Positions 26,463 to 35,408 of a stretch of DNA of 64,000 bases are shown here, one piece after another; position 1 is the stretch's first letter; the number at the start of each line of letters is the position of its first letter. The stretch comes from Candidatus Thorarchaeota archaeon (GTDB lineage: Archaea > Asgardarchaeota > Thorarchaeia > Thorarchaeales > Thorarchaeaceae), in NCBI GenBank assembly GCA_021498125.1, contig JAIZWL010000003.1, forward strand, positions 186,030-250,029. Reading direction: 5' to 3'. Position numbers and translations under genes: made by a program. The notes under the pieces are model-generated. The model was given only the letters and a program-made list of their open reading frames with translations, did no database searches and was not told where the DNA came from.

Positions 26463-27117
26463 TTAGTTGGACAAACTTGGACATGCCGTCCCGTCTGTCC
26501 GCCCAGCAACGGCACTGGGCACATAGATGATATTCCTTGCGGCGTTCACATCTGCATGGAGTTCCGCCTCACAGTGCGGACAGTAGAAGTACTCGCCGCT
26601 CCTCTCTTGCCCCCGGCCACTCGATCCTGTAGCCTCGCTCTCCGCACGCACTACAGGTCTGCGAGGTCCACTTGGGGTTCACACTCCACACCCCGCCGTA
26701 GCGGTGACCCAGCTGCTGCCTCATGTACACTATGGTCTCCCAGATCTTCGACCACAGGTTCGTACTCAGCGCCCACGATAGACCCCGGCGTCCGGCAGGG
26801 GGCGTGTAGTTCTTCAGGCTCTCGAAGACCAGCGTCCGCACCTCGTGTTCCTCACACCACCACACCGCTCGTGAGGCCACCTGTCGTGCGATCTCTCTGT
26901 CCAGCCTTCGTATCTTTCTCCAGACCGCCGCCAGATGCCTCATCTTCTTCAGAAGAGGCCCGGGATACTGCTGTGTGTTCTTGCGCGTCTCTCTCGTCTT
27001 CTCTGTCTCTGTCTTTGACTCCCAGTTCCTCTTTTTTCGTGCCACCTCTCCGCTCAGCCATCGGGTCTCCTGCCGGAGCGTTTCACGCTTCACCAGTAGT
27101 TTCGTCATCTCGATCAT
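26463..27117 (-). pseudogene. tnpB: Broken IS200/IS605-type tnpB
   Basis: Two frames together make the C-terminal two-thirds of TnpB. The first (27117 to ~26640) has the RuvC-II Glu in TLVFESLKNY and the first zinc half CSACGERG. After a frameshift the second gives the other zinc half, YFYCPHCEAEL, and the RuvC-III Asp in HADVNAARNI, then a stop at 26463. The N-terminal third with the RuvC-I Asp is absent and no tnpA is seen, so the nuclease is dead. The DNA is much GC-richer than the surroundings. A guide-RNA end could lie near 26430-26520, where IS605 right ends overlap tnpB, but no structure could be assigned. Confidence 0.8.
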
Positions 27118-27412
27118 CTCATCGACATAGCCACCCCCTCTATTTTGTTCTCGGTTCTCTCCTTACTCAACGAAAATACCTTCTTTCCTATTTTCCCCAT
27201 AAGCTATCAAAAGTACACTTTGACCATAGAACCTCTGTATAAATATTGTTTCACAGAAAGTGGTTCCTGATCGTAGATTCTTAGGTGCCCTCGCTCGCCT
27301 CGAATTACTTCGAACTGATTGCGTCTTCGTATCAGAGTTTATATGACCGTGCAGAATTTCCAGTTCAAATCGCTTAGAATGATACAATGCGTTTTGAGAG
27401 GAAACGATCATC

Positions 27413-29371
27413 ATGGCCTACGCGTATCGAGTAGTCTGTCCACGAGACTGCTATGACAATTGCGTTCTGAACGTCCTAGTCGATACAGATGGAACAATAA
27501 GTTCGGTGAGAGGGGATCCCTCCCATATTGCCACTCAAGGTCTCACCTGTCCACGGGCTCTCAAGGACATGGAGCGCGTCAATACGAACCGCGTTCTCTT
27601 CCCGCATATTTGCAGGGGATCAAAGCCCTGTGAGTCGTTTGAGAGAGTATCTTGGCAGTATGCGCTCGATACTGTCGCCGACCGCCTTTCCACTACGTTG
27701 CAACAAGATGGCCCAGAGTCGGTACTTCTCATAGACTACGCTGGCAACACGGGACTTCTCTCTTTTGTCTATTCTCACCGTCTGTGGAACGCTCTCGGAG
27801 TAACTCGGACCGACTACAGTCTATGTTCGATCTCGGGTCATGCGGCTCTCTCCCTTCATTATGGAAAGTCCTACGGTGTACAGCCCGAAGACCTTCTGAA
27901 GATGCGACTGATCATCTATTGGGGCTTTAATGGTGCTGTCAGCTCGCCACACATGTGGAAGCTGTCCAAGATGGCTAGGGATAGAAATGATGCACCTATC
28001 GTGGTCGTTGATCCGCGGAAGAGTAGGAGTGCAGAACAGGCGGACATCTGGATTCAGCCTCGTCCGGGAACAGATGTGGCTCTGGCCTACGGTGTCGCCA
28101 GATATCTCATTGTGAACGAGCTCATTGACGGGGCATTCATCAAAGAGTGGACTGTTGGTTTTGATGCCTTTAGAGAGGAGGCCATGACGTGGGAGCCTAA
28201 GAGAGTGACGGCGATTTCTGGAGTAAAGGAAGCGGATATCGAAACACTTGCAACGATGTACAGTCAACTGAAGCCCAGTGCTACAATGATAGGTGTGGGC
28301 TTTCAAAAGAGCATCCAGGGGGCAGAGTCCGTCAGGGCCGTGTCTTTGCTTCCTGCACTGGTGGGACTGCATCGAGGCTTCTTCTACAGTAACACGAGTG
28401 CATTCTCCGTGAATATGTCTTACTTGAGCGGTGCATCTTTCTCGGAGCGCAGGCCCAAGAAGATTAGTCAGGTGGCGCTTGCGGAATCTGTGGAGCGAGG
28501 TGATTTCCGATTCGTGTTTATCTACAACATGAATCCGGTCATGTCGATTCCCGGGCAAGAGGCATTGCGTAAAGGTCTGGCACGGGATGATGTGTATGTG
28601 GTAGTTCACGAGACCCATTGGACCGAGACCACATCATTTGCGGATATGGTTCTCCCGGCAAGTACCTACTTCGAGAAAGATGATGTGGTCATTCCTTGGG
28701 CGCATCGTGATGTCATGATCTCACGAGGGGTCATTCCCCCGCAAGGCGAGAGCAAGAGTGAGGTATGGCTGATGCACGAGTTAGCCCGGAGATTGGGTCG
28801 TCATGAGCCATGGCTCTACGAACCTCCTCTGGATGCACTGAAGGTAACCATTGAAACCGCTCTTGAGACTGGTACCTTTGCTGATCTACTCAATGGGGCT
28901 ATGTTACGACTCAGGTGTCGGACTCTGTCCGAGTACCAGACGCCAAGTGGTAAGATTGAGTTGAGTATAACCAAGGCTGAGGAGAGAGGTCTCACACCCG
29001 TTCCGCAACAGATCACACTAGCAGTCCCTGATGACCGGTTCATTCTATTGAGCAGTTCTCTGCCAAAGTACAGTCACACACAATTTCAGGAGGTCTATGG
29101 TACCATTCCCTCTGTTATCTACCTCAATCCACGCGATGCACAACGTTTCCACATACAGAACGGTGATCGAGTCAGTGTTTCCAATTCTGGTGGTAAGATT
29201 CATCTGAAGTCCATCGTTTCTGACACTGTGCCTGAGGGAGTTCTCTGGACTCCAAGTCTTGGCGCCGGATTGAATGCTGTGCCTCTGAATGCCTTGACAT
29301 CCGCCGCAACACAGAGCTTGGGTGGAGGATCCACGTTCAATAGCACGATCGTATCATTGGCAAAAGCCTGA
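27413..29371 (+). CDS. Molybdopterin (bis-MGD) oxidoreductase, DMSO-reductase superfamily
   Basis: 652 residues. The N-terminal [4Fe-4S] motif is CPRDCYDNC...C (C9, C13, C17, C46). The central Mo/W-bis-MGD domains follow, and a C-terminal cofactor-binding domain begins near PDDRFILLSS with LNPRDAQRF and NGDRV. The likely metal-ligand region reads YSLCSISGHAAL. The length fits the short archaeal thiosulfate/polysulfide, pyrogallol transhydroxylase or acetylene hydratase-like members rather than formate dehydrogenase. No signal peptide, so cytoplasmic. It stands alone: neither Fe-S nor membrane subunits are adjacent. Substrate unknown. Confidence 0.85.
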   Translation: MAYAYRVVCPRDCYDNCVLNVLVDTDGTISSVRGDPSHIATQGLTCPRALKDMERVNTNRVLFPHICRGSKPCESFERVSWQYALDTVADRLSTTLQQDGPESVLLIDYAGNTGLLSFVYSHRLWNALGVTRTDYSLCSISGHAALSLHYGKSYGVQPEDLLKMRLIIYWGFNGAVSSPHMWKLSKMARDRNDAPIVVVDPRKSRSAEQADIWIQPRPGTDVALAYGVARYLIVNELIDGAFIKEWTVGFDAFREEAMTWEPKRVTAISGVKEADIETLATMYSQLKPSATMIGVGFQKSIQGAESVRAVSLLPALVGLHRGFFYSNTSAFSVNMSYLSGASFSERRPKKISQVALAESVERGDFRFVFIYNMNPVMSIPGQEALRKGLARDDVYVVVHETHWTETTSFADMVLPASTYFEKDDVVIPWAHRDVMISRGVIPPQGESKSEVWLMHELARRLGRHEPWLYEPPLDALKVTIETALETGTFADLLNGAMLRLRCRTLSEYQTPSGKIELSITKAEERGLTPVPQQITLAVPDDRFILLSSSLPKYSHTQFQEVYGTIPSVIYLNPRDAQRFHIQNGDRVSVSNSGGKIHLKSIVSDTVPEGVLWTPSLGAGLNAVPLNALTSAATQSLGGGSTFNSTIVSLAKA

Positions 29372-29407
29372 TTGTTTGAGACTTGCTCTCTGTCTGTGTA
29401 CGGTTCG

Positions 29408-30613
29408 TTATGCAATAATTGCTTCTCTCTCGAAGAGTTTCGCTCCAATGATGAGAAATACTATTGTGAACACAAGCAGGTACAACACGTTCCCCATCAG
29501 ACTTATTGGATTCGCAACGCCTGATAGTACACCATTCAGAAACACGATTGCATGACTGAATGGGATCAGCATGATTACTACGCCAAAGGCACCACCATAT
29601 TGCAGGATACTACCGGTGAATCCAAGGATACCAATGACCATAGTTGGCACAAGCATCACGAGATTGTTAACGGACTCAGCAGTTGCCTGATCTTTGGCAA
29701 GGCAGGAGATGACCACACCGATACCTATCGCGCAGAGCAGCACGAGGAACTGGCAGAAGAATATGAGTGGAAGCGTGGCCGGATTCACAGTATAGAGATT
29801 GATGAAGTAGTCTGCAACATCCGGAGGAAGTGGGGCCGCACGAAGAACAATTGAGACGTTGTATATCAGAATCCCAACGATTGTGAAGACGGAATAAATC
29901 ATCGTCAATAGTAGCCCTGCGGCCAGCTTTGAGGCCAGTATCTTGACCCTACTGATCGGGACCACAAGAAGTGCCTCAAGAGTATGTTTCTCTCTCTCGC
30001 CTGCAAAAGACGAACTCACGTAGGGTGCAGGTGCCAAGACGGAGGTGAGCATGACGAGAAATATTGCCAGTTGGTGGCCATATGTCGCCTCTGGTGCCAC
30101 CGTGTACCAGTTCACTTGCAGATCACGGATGATAATGAACTTGTCAATGATCTGTTTTGCAAAGGCATCAATCCTCTGAGCAGCAGCAGTAGCCCTGAAG
30201 TTTCCTGTATTGACCCAGATTACCAGTGTGCTTCTATTGGTCTCCTCTAACTGTTGCGTGAAGTTTGCAGGGATTAACACCCACACCGAGACGGTCTTGT
30301 TTGCCACAAGGCCCTCTCCATATGATCGGGTCACGTTGACGAGCGGGTCGATCAGGAGTTCATCTGTATGCGAATGTATCGCATTGTAGAGGGTTGTTCC
30401 CCAGATGCCATCATCCTCGAGTGTGATGTATACGGTTTCCGGCTCGGTGGTCGTCTGAGCCACGATAAATGATAGGAACGCTCCCTGAAAGAGCCATGCG
30501 AAGAGCGGACTGATAATAAAGCCAAGAAGCAGCCAGCGTGATCGAAGTACTGACTTGACCTCTTTTCTGAAGAGCCAGATCGTCTTCTTATCACGGCGCT
30601 TGCGTTTCTTCAT
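29408..30613 (-). CDS. ABC-2 type export permease
   Basis: 401 residues. One N-terminal helix (~25-50) is followed by a ~130-residue extracytoplasmic domain and then five more helices, the standard NatB/YhaP-like ABC-2 plan. The cytoplasmic N terminus is highly basic. It needs an ATPase subunit; the only one in the window is at 41402-42166, so the pairing is unproven. These exporters move Na+, antibiotics, lipids or polysaccharide. It converges on the molybdopterin oxidoreductase and follows the arrestin-fold gene by 68 nt in the same direction. Confidence 0.82.
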   Translation of the reverse strand: MKKRKRRDKKTIWLFRKEVKSVLRSRWLLLGFIISPLFAWLFQGAFLSFIVAQTTTEPETVYITLEDDGIWGTTLYNAIHSHTDELLIDPLVNVTRSYGEGLVANKTVSVWVLIPANFTQQLEETNRSTLVIWVNTGNFRATAAAQRIDAFAKQIIDKFIIIRDLQVNWYTVAPEATYGHQLAIFLVMLTSVLAPAPYVSSSFAGEREKHTLEALLVVPISRVKILASKLAAGLLLTMIYSVFTIVGILIYNVSIVLRAAPLPPDVADYFINLYTVNPATLPLIFFCQFLVLLCAIGIGVVISCLAKDQATAESVNNLVMLVPTMVIGILGFTGSILQYGGAFGVVIMLIPFSHAIVFLNGVLSGVANPISLMGNVLYLLVFTIVFLIIGAKLFEREAIIA

Positions 30614-30681
30614 GGGCTAATCCTTCTATGGTTCGGTGGTTGTCCACTCACATTACATTTGCATTATTGTAGTTTTGGGAA

Positions 30682-31506
30682 CTAGCTCTCTATTGGTCTT
30701 CCAATTCGTAAGGGGATCGATGCCGTCTTATCAAACCTAAACGGTATGTCCGCAGTCACCTCGACAAAGTATTGTGCTTGGATCAGTTGGCTCTGTGGCG
30801 TTGTCGGCCATGATATCTCCGTCTTGGCCTCGGCCTGCATCCACGTTTCTGGTGGTATGTCCTCGAGTGCGAAAAAACCAGTGCTCTTGACCGATGAGAA
30901 AGTCTCCTCTTCTCCTTCTGGCCGTACTGTTTCCCGGAGGACAATGTCAAATCTCAGTCCTCTGATCTTTGGTCGTCCATTTACTCTATATCGGACAACA
31001 ACCGGCTCGCCAGGAGTAAGTAAATCACTGTCCATCTGAATAATGATCTCGTTCTCCTCATCGAACGTAATTCTCGACTCGTATGAATAAGGAGCAAGTC
31101 TTTGGATGGGCTGCATGATCTTAATTACCTGTGTGGCTCGTGGATCCAAACGCCACGATATCTCTATTTTCCCATTGATGGAATATGATATCATTCCATT
31201 AGTTCCGTTATACGATCCGGGAATGCCATCCGGAAGCTGGAACTCGAATGGGAACTTGGTCACTCCCTTACTGATCATCCCTTTTTCCTTGAGGCGAATG
31301 GTCTGGTCGATCACTGTCTGCCGCTCGCTGTAGGTTGTTTCATCCTCCCCCGTGCCTTCGGAGACCTCTGCAAATGCTTCGCCATTGAGAGAGACCAATA
31401 CGCAATTGGCGTTGAAGTTCTTGTCTGTGACCACACTTAATGTTCCGGAGATGGTCTCTCCCGGTAAGTATGCTAGCTTATCAAGAATGATCTCTACCTT
31501 CCTCAT
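30682..31506 (-). CDS. Arrestin-fold protein
   Basis: 274 residues with two arrestin-like beta-sandwich domains. The N-terminal domain (~1-135) shows LAYLPGETISGTLSV, then FPFEFQLPDGIPGSYNG and the ISYSINGKIEI strand, the hallmark 'pro-x-x-x-Y' and 'Y-x-v' strands of arrestin N domains. The second domain (~140-270) repeats the pattern with LLTPGEPVVVRYRVNG. Arrestins and Vps26 act in eukaryotic receptor and endosomal sorting; related folds occur in bacterial SpoOM. Asgard genomes have been reported to carry eukaryote-like trafficking proteins, so this is a noteworthy candidate. No membrane helix. It lies upstream of an ABC-2 permease and may act on membrane proteins. Confidence 0.75.
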   Translation of the reverse strand: MRKVEIILDKLAYLPGETISGTLSVVTDKNFNANCVLVSLNGEAFAEVSEGTGEDETTYSERQTVIDQTIRLKEKGMISKGVTKFPFEFQLPDGIPGSYNGTNGMISYSINGKIEISWRLDPRATQVIKIMQPIQRLAPYSYESRITFDEENEIIIQMDSDLLTPGEPVVVRYRVNGRPKIRGLRFDIVLRETVRPEGEEETFSSVKSTGFFALEDIPPETWMQAEAKTEISWPTTPQSQLIQAQYFVEVTADIPFRFDKTASIPLRIGRPIES

Positions 31507-31604
31507 CTTCTCTCGTGATTTGATTGCCCCCTATGTTATTGAATTTTCGTTCCAAGACAATCGGTTCGAAGAAGTTAACAGGTCGATTGTCAACTTTTCT
31601 TGGT

Positions 31605-32498
31605 ATGTCCGCTGATGCCCTGAAGTCGATCTCACGGCAGACGCTCTTCCTGAGCATAATCTCCGGTCTGCTTCTCGCCAACTTGTTCTTAGTGATGTCC
31701 AAGCCTGTACCGTTGCTCAGGATGGTTCTCATGTTCCTTCCCTTCTTTCTCATGCTCTTGTTTGCGTTTCTTCATGGCTGGTGGAGCATGAGACGTGGTA
31801 TTGTGATTCTCCTACTTATTGCAGTGATCATGACCTTCTTTCTAGAGTGGTTGAGTATCAATTTCGGTGTTCCCTTTGGACATTACCATTATACCTCGAA
31901 GTTAGGCACACTTGTCCTCGGCGTTCCTTGGGTCATTCCACTTCAATGGTTCAATGTACTTTATCCCTCGTACTATATGGCCTGTATCATCTTCCCGACT
32001 GCGGCCATGTCTGACCACAAGAGTAGTGTCACTGGACTTGATCTCAGGACTCCCCTCTTGCGTGCCTTGACAGCAGCAGCTCTAATGGTTGGCTGGGATC
32101 TCATCAACGATCCGCTCATGGCCACTGTTGTGGGAATGTGGATCTGGGAAGATCCCACCGAGTTCTTTGGTCTGATGTATGAGGGCATTCCTCTCTCGAA
32201 TTATATTGGTTGGGCGATTACGGTCTTTGTTGTTGTGATCTTGTTCGAACTTGCGAGGCACTATCTGACTATTCAAGTACATTGGGTTTCGGGCTCCCCC
32301 GGCAATCGTTCGAATATCCTTGTCCTCGTTCCCTACGCTTTCAACTATCTCATCCAACTCATCCAGGCTCTTGGTCTTGGGACTATTGTTCTTGTAGTGC
32401 CTGTAGGGGCTGTTGCCATCTCCCTCTCAGCAGTGGCTCTTGTAGTGGCAACTGGAGTGGCCTTGTTCGCTTACCTTCGCATGTCCAAATGTGTGTAG
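31605..32498 (+). CDS. Carotenoid biosynthesis (CruF-type) membrane protein
   Basis: About 297 residues with seven or so helices. The signature EWLSINFGVPFGHYHYTSKLG and the following GVPWVIPLQW matches the carotenoid 1,2-hydratase / bisanhydrobacterioruberin hydratase family. This predicts C50 or hydroxylated acyclic carotenoids in the membrane. The frame is open to 31524, but that would leave only 18 nt to the divergent arrestin-fold gene, so the ATG at 31605 is preferred. No phytoene synthase or desaturase is in the window. Its stop lies 3 nt from the convergent glycosyltransferase. Confidence 0.78.
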   Translation: MSADALKSISRQTLFLSIISGLLLANLFLVMSKPVPLLRMVLMFLPFFLMLLFAFLHGWWSMRRGIVILLLIAVIMTFFLEWLSINFGVPFGHYHYTSKLGTLVLGVPWVIPLQWFNVLYPSYYMACIIFPTAAMSDHKSSVTGLDLRTPLLRALTAAALMVGWDLINDPLMATVVGMWIWEDPTEFFGLMYEGIPLSNYIGWAITVFVVVILFELARHYLTIQVHWVSGSPGNRSNILVLVPYAFNYLIQLIQALGLGTIVLVVPVGAVAISLSAVALVVATGVALFAYLRMSKCV

Positions 32499-32500
32499 TG

Positions 32501-33535
32501 TTATCTCAGTGATCTCCAGAGGCGGAGATATTCCTCAGTCAGAGCTGTCCATGTGTGTCTGCCTGCAAAGATCTTGCCCGTGTTGGAGATCTTCTGATAC
32601 AGATGTGGGTTGCTCTTCAATCTTGCGATTTCTCTGGCAACCCCCTCTGCGGTTGTCTGAATAGAGATCGGTCCCCCTGCATCGTTCACTGACCTCAGAT
32701 ATGAGATCCGTAGAGGCGACGTTGCAAGACTGACCACAGGAATTCCCAGTGACATGGCCTCCAATATGGAGAGAAATCCAACAGCCAGACATACCTTTGC
32801 ACTTCCGGCAATTGACCATGGCTCATGCATCGCACCATGAAATTTGACTGGTAGACCTCTCTCTCTTGCAACCTGCTCCACCTGTGGTCTTAGAGAACCA
32901 TCCCCGATTACTTCCATGTGCAGATTTAGTCCGTGTCCCTCCCTCAAGATGCGGAGTGCCTCGATGTATTCCATGATCCCTGTATCTCTCTCAATGCGCC
33001 CCACATAGACAAGACCCTGTCTATTGTTAGACGGACTCGCAGGGATCTCAACTGCTCCAAGAGTTATCTGTCCACATTCTATTCCATAGCACCGCTCAAT
33101 AAATTGGCCAACACAGAGAGTCCTCTTCCCCATCAACCTTCGAGCAACTCTACGCAAGAGCAAGAACCGTAATGGGACTGGATCATGCTCGTATCCGTGA
33201 AATGTGGCAGCCGTTGATCTTTTCCCTCTGACCGCAAGAATTGGAAGACACCAGACCAGAAGAGGAACTGTATCATGGATGTGAATGATGTCGACACCCT
33301 TCCATAGGTGTCGATTTCTTATTATCCACGACATTGCCCGAGGCGGTGATCGGGCATGAGTGTATGGAATCCTGTGTATCTCGATCCCCTCAACCTTCTC
33401 TATGTCGGCAAGCCCCTTCTCATGTGCACCGGTGATTACCCGTACGCTCCAACTTCTCCTAGTGAGTTCCTGAGCCAATCGGAACACATGTTTCTCAACA
33501 CCTCCAATTGCTGGCCAGAATCGCTCAACTACCAT
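32501..33535 (-). CDS. GT4-family glycosyltransferase
   Basis: About 344 residues. N-terminal WPAIGGVEKHVFRLAQEL is the donor-loop region of GT-B GT4 enzymes. C-terminal SILEAMSLGIPVVSL carries the conserved E-x7-E type nucleotide-sugar motif. It likely adds hexose to lipid- or protein-linked glycans at the cytoplasmic face. The frame is open to 33613, where it would overlap the small upstream gene; candidate starts are ATG 33535 or TTG 33559 (GGAG ten bases before). It lies downstream of the 51-residue coiled-coil gene. Confidence 0.85.
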   Translation of the reverse strand: MVVERFWPAIGGVEKHVFRLAQELTRRSWSVRVITGAHEKGLADIEKVEGIEIHRIPYTHARSPPRAMSWIIRNRHLWKGVDIIHIHDTVPLLVWCLPILAVRGKRSTAATFHGYEHDPVPLRFLLLRRVARRLMGKRTLCVGQFIERCYGIECGQITLGAVEIPASPSNNRQGLVYVGRIERDTGIMEYIEALRILREGHGLNLHMEVIGDGSLRPQVEQVARERGLPVKFHGAMHEPWSIAGSAKVCLAVGFLSILEAMSLGIPVVSLATSPLRISYLRSVNDAGGPISIQTTAEGVAREIARLKSNPHLYQKISNTGKIFAGRHTWTALTEEYLRLWRSLR

Positions 33536-33599
33536 TGTGATACTCTTTTGTCGGGGCAATTGGTGGCATCTCCATCTATTCGACAATGCATATGCGCTG

Positions 33600-33755
33600 T
33601 TAAATATCCACATCCAGCAAGAGATTGGGATCTATCTCGTTGATCATTATATTCATGGTCTCTACGATCTTACTTACTGCCTTTCGAAGCCGTTGTACTT
33701 CCGCTCTTAGCAGTCTGACCTCTTGTTCGATGCTCATTTCTCGATTACTCGCCAT
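33600..33755 (-). CDS. 51-residue coiled-coil protein
   Basis: A short frame, ATG to TAA, encoding 51 residues. Residues ~7-38 form a heptad-like amphipathic helix (EQEVRLLRAEVQRLRKAVS) followed by an acidic, Leu-rich tail (DPNLLLDVD). Purine-rich GAAGAGGA sits directly before the ATG. It starts 63 nt after the double-HTH gene stop at 33819 and precedes the glycosyltransferase. The composition looks like real coding sequence and suggests a small oligomerising partner, but no family is recognised. It could be a chance frame. Confidence 0.45.
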   Translation of the reverse strand: MASNREMSIEQEVRLLRAEVQRLRKAVSKIVETMNIMINEIDPNLLLDVDI

Positions 33756-33818
33756 TCCTCTTCACCATTCCTATACTTGTTAAAATGCTTGAGGCCTTAA
33801 GTGATTGGTGCGTTTCTT

Positions 33819-35402
33819 TTATCTCAGGCTGTCAAGCCATTGATTCACCTCATCCTCTGGGACCATCCACGACTGTGTGTCCGGGTTCCAAGAATACTCT
33901 GGAATCTCCCATCCGCCGTAGATATTGTCTCCCAAAAATGCAAATGAGAACGCATGACTTTTTGGTTCAAGTGCCTTAAGAAGTTCTACGCTTCCGCCTT
34001 CCGGGAGATTTGTGGTCATTATAATCCGTGACGCTCTATCTATGGAGATAATAGTACGAGGTAGCTTTGGCCCCAATCTCAAGAGGATCTTTTTCATCTC
34101 CGGATCTCTTGTTTCGATCATTGCCCCTTCTCTCAAGCCGATGTGCAATAATTGAATATATTTCACGATGAACTTGTGCTCTCTGAGATTCTTGAGTCGC
34201 GCGGCTATGATATTTTGGCTTCCGCCCACCTCATCTCTGATCGCCTTATAGCTTGTGATCCCTCTCTTTATAGTGGTGAGAATCTTCATGTTTAACTCAT
34301 CAATTCGCATGTTTCTATGGCCATATGGTATGAGAACCATCTCTTCCTCTTGTTCCTCGCACTTAGGCTGTCTTTCGCACCACAGACCCAAGGCCGACCA
34401 AGGTATACGCCATCCCTCTCCATTTGGTTGATAGTACCTCAATGAGGTAGACGCTCCTGACCGTACAATCTCTGATATGGTGACTTTGATCTCCCATTGT
34501 TTTGCCAGTCTCTCAAATCTGTATAGCCATCTTGATATTTGCCGTGTTTCAGGGATGCAGAAGAGCGCAAGATAATCCCAATCCCCTGCTAACACTGGAC
34601 GGTAGCCATATAGAAACGGTGATCTCTCAATCAGATGAAGTGCATCGTTCTTGCTATACCGGCTTTTTAAAAGAATATTATACATTCTAATGGCAATCTT
34701 TGAGAACGGTACATGGTCAAATTCCAATAATACTAGTTTTTCTCTCATGAGGTTGACCCGTTGAGAAAAATAACTGGGTGTGACTCCTGTAAGATTGGCT
34801 AAATCCCTGATACTCTTATCAGGATTGTCTAGTAAGGCCTGCAAAACGCGTTTGTCAGTTTCTGTTAGTTCCTGAATGAGCCTTCGATATCTACGGATCA
34901 TTAATTTTGCATAATCAGTGAGTAAGATCTCAGAGCCATTTCTGACATAGAGAACGATCTCTCTAATAATTCTCTTGATCGTATCGGCTCCACCTACCTG
35001 AAATATTGACATGTACAAATTTGCAGGGTTGTAGATAATATTCGGGGTGACCTTCTGGTGCGGCGATATCTGTTGCCAAGTTTCTCTCCACGTCTTGGTA
35101 TCTTGTTCTGAGGTCAGTCGAGTGCTTGCAAGCGCCATTCCAAAATCATTGATCGCTTCTGAGCATAGGGTTTCTTGTTTCAGTGCCCATACAACATTTA
35201 TCCAGACCGCGACTGCCTCCTGTGGAAGATCTCTCTCTATCAGAATTTTTAGTGCAGTACTGAGCGAGTTGCGACCCAAGTCTTCTAGGGTCTGAGCCAT
35301 ATCTGTGACTGTCTGGTTTATTGAGAGTGGGTTTGGATCAATCCCTATTTCCTCCTTGAGTATCTTGCCACCGTGCTTCCACAGATACTGAAGTGAGGCC
35401 AT
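33819..35402 (-). CDS. Large double winged-helix regulator-like protein (copy B)
   Basis: 527 residues. An N-terminal helical region of ~175 residues is followed by a first winged-helix unit (LTETDKRVLQALLDNPDKSIRDLANLTGV), a RAM-like beta/alpha segment and the conserved motif GEGWRIPW near residue 330. A second winged helix (MKILTTIKRGITSYKAIRDEV) and another RAM-like segment follow. The tail ends W-x-PDTQSW...WLDSLR. It resembles two Lrp/AsnC proteins fused in tandem, with a paralogue at 37650-39254. It starts 6 nt after the Csa3-like gene and is surely co-transcribed with it. No nuclease or helicase motif is seen. Exact function unknown. Confidence 0.72.
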   Translation of the reverse strand: MASLQYLWKHGGKILKEEIGIDPNPLSINQTVTDMAQTLEDLGRNSLSTALKILIERDLPQEAVAVWINVVWALKQETLCSEAINDFGMALASTRLTSEQDTKTWRETWQQISPHQKVTPNIIYNPANLYMSIFQVGGADTIKRIIREIVLYVRNGSEILLTDYAKLMIRRYRRLIQELTETDKRVLQALLDNPDKSIRDLANLTGVTPSYFSQRVNLMREKLVLLEFDHVPFSKIAIRMYNILLKSRYSKNDALHLIERSPFLYGYRPVLAGDWDYLALFCIPETRQISRWLYRFERLAKQWEIKVTISEIVRSGASTSLRYYQPNGEGWRIPWSALGLWCERQPKCEEQEEEMVLIPYGHRNMRIDELNMKILTTIKRGITSYKAIRDEVGGSQNIIAARLKNLREHKFIVKYIQLLHIGLREGAMIETRDPEMKKILLRLGPKLPRTIISIDRASRIIMTTNLPEGGSVELLKALEPKSHAFSFAFLGDNIYGGWEIPEYSWNPDTQSWMVPEDEVNQWLDSLR

Positions 35403-35408
35403 GAGATA

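Noticed and set aside
26460..27242. 260-residue + strand frame
   Set aside because: Lies antisense across the tnpB relic; Ser/Pro/Arg-rich composition is a by-product of the GC-rich opposite strand.
27821..28618. 265-residue minus strand frame
   Set aside because: Antisense to the molybdopterin oxidoreductase.
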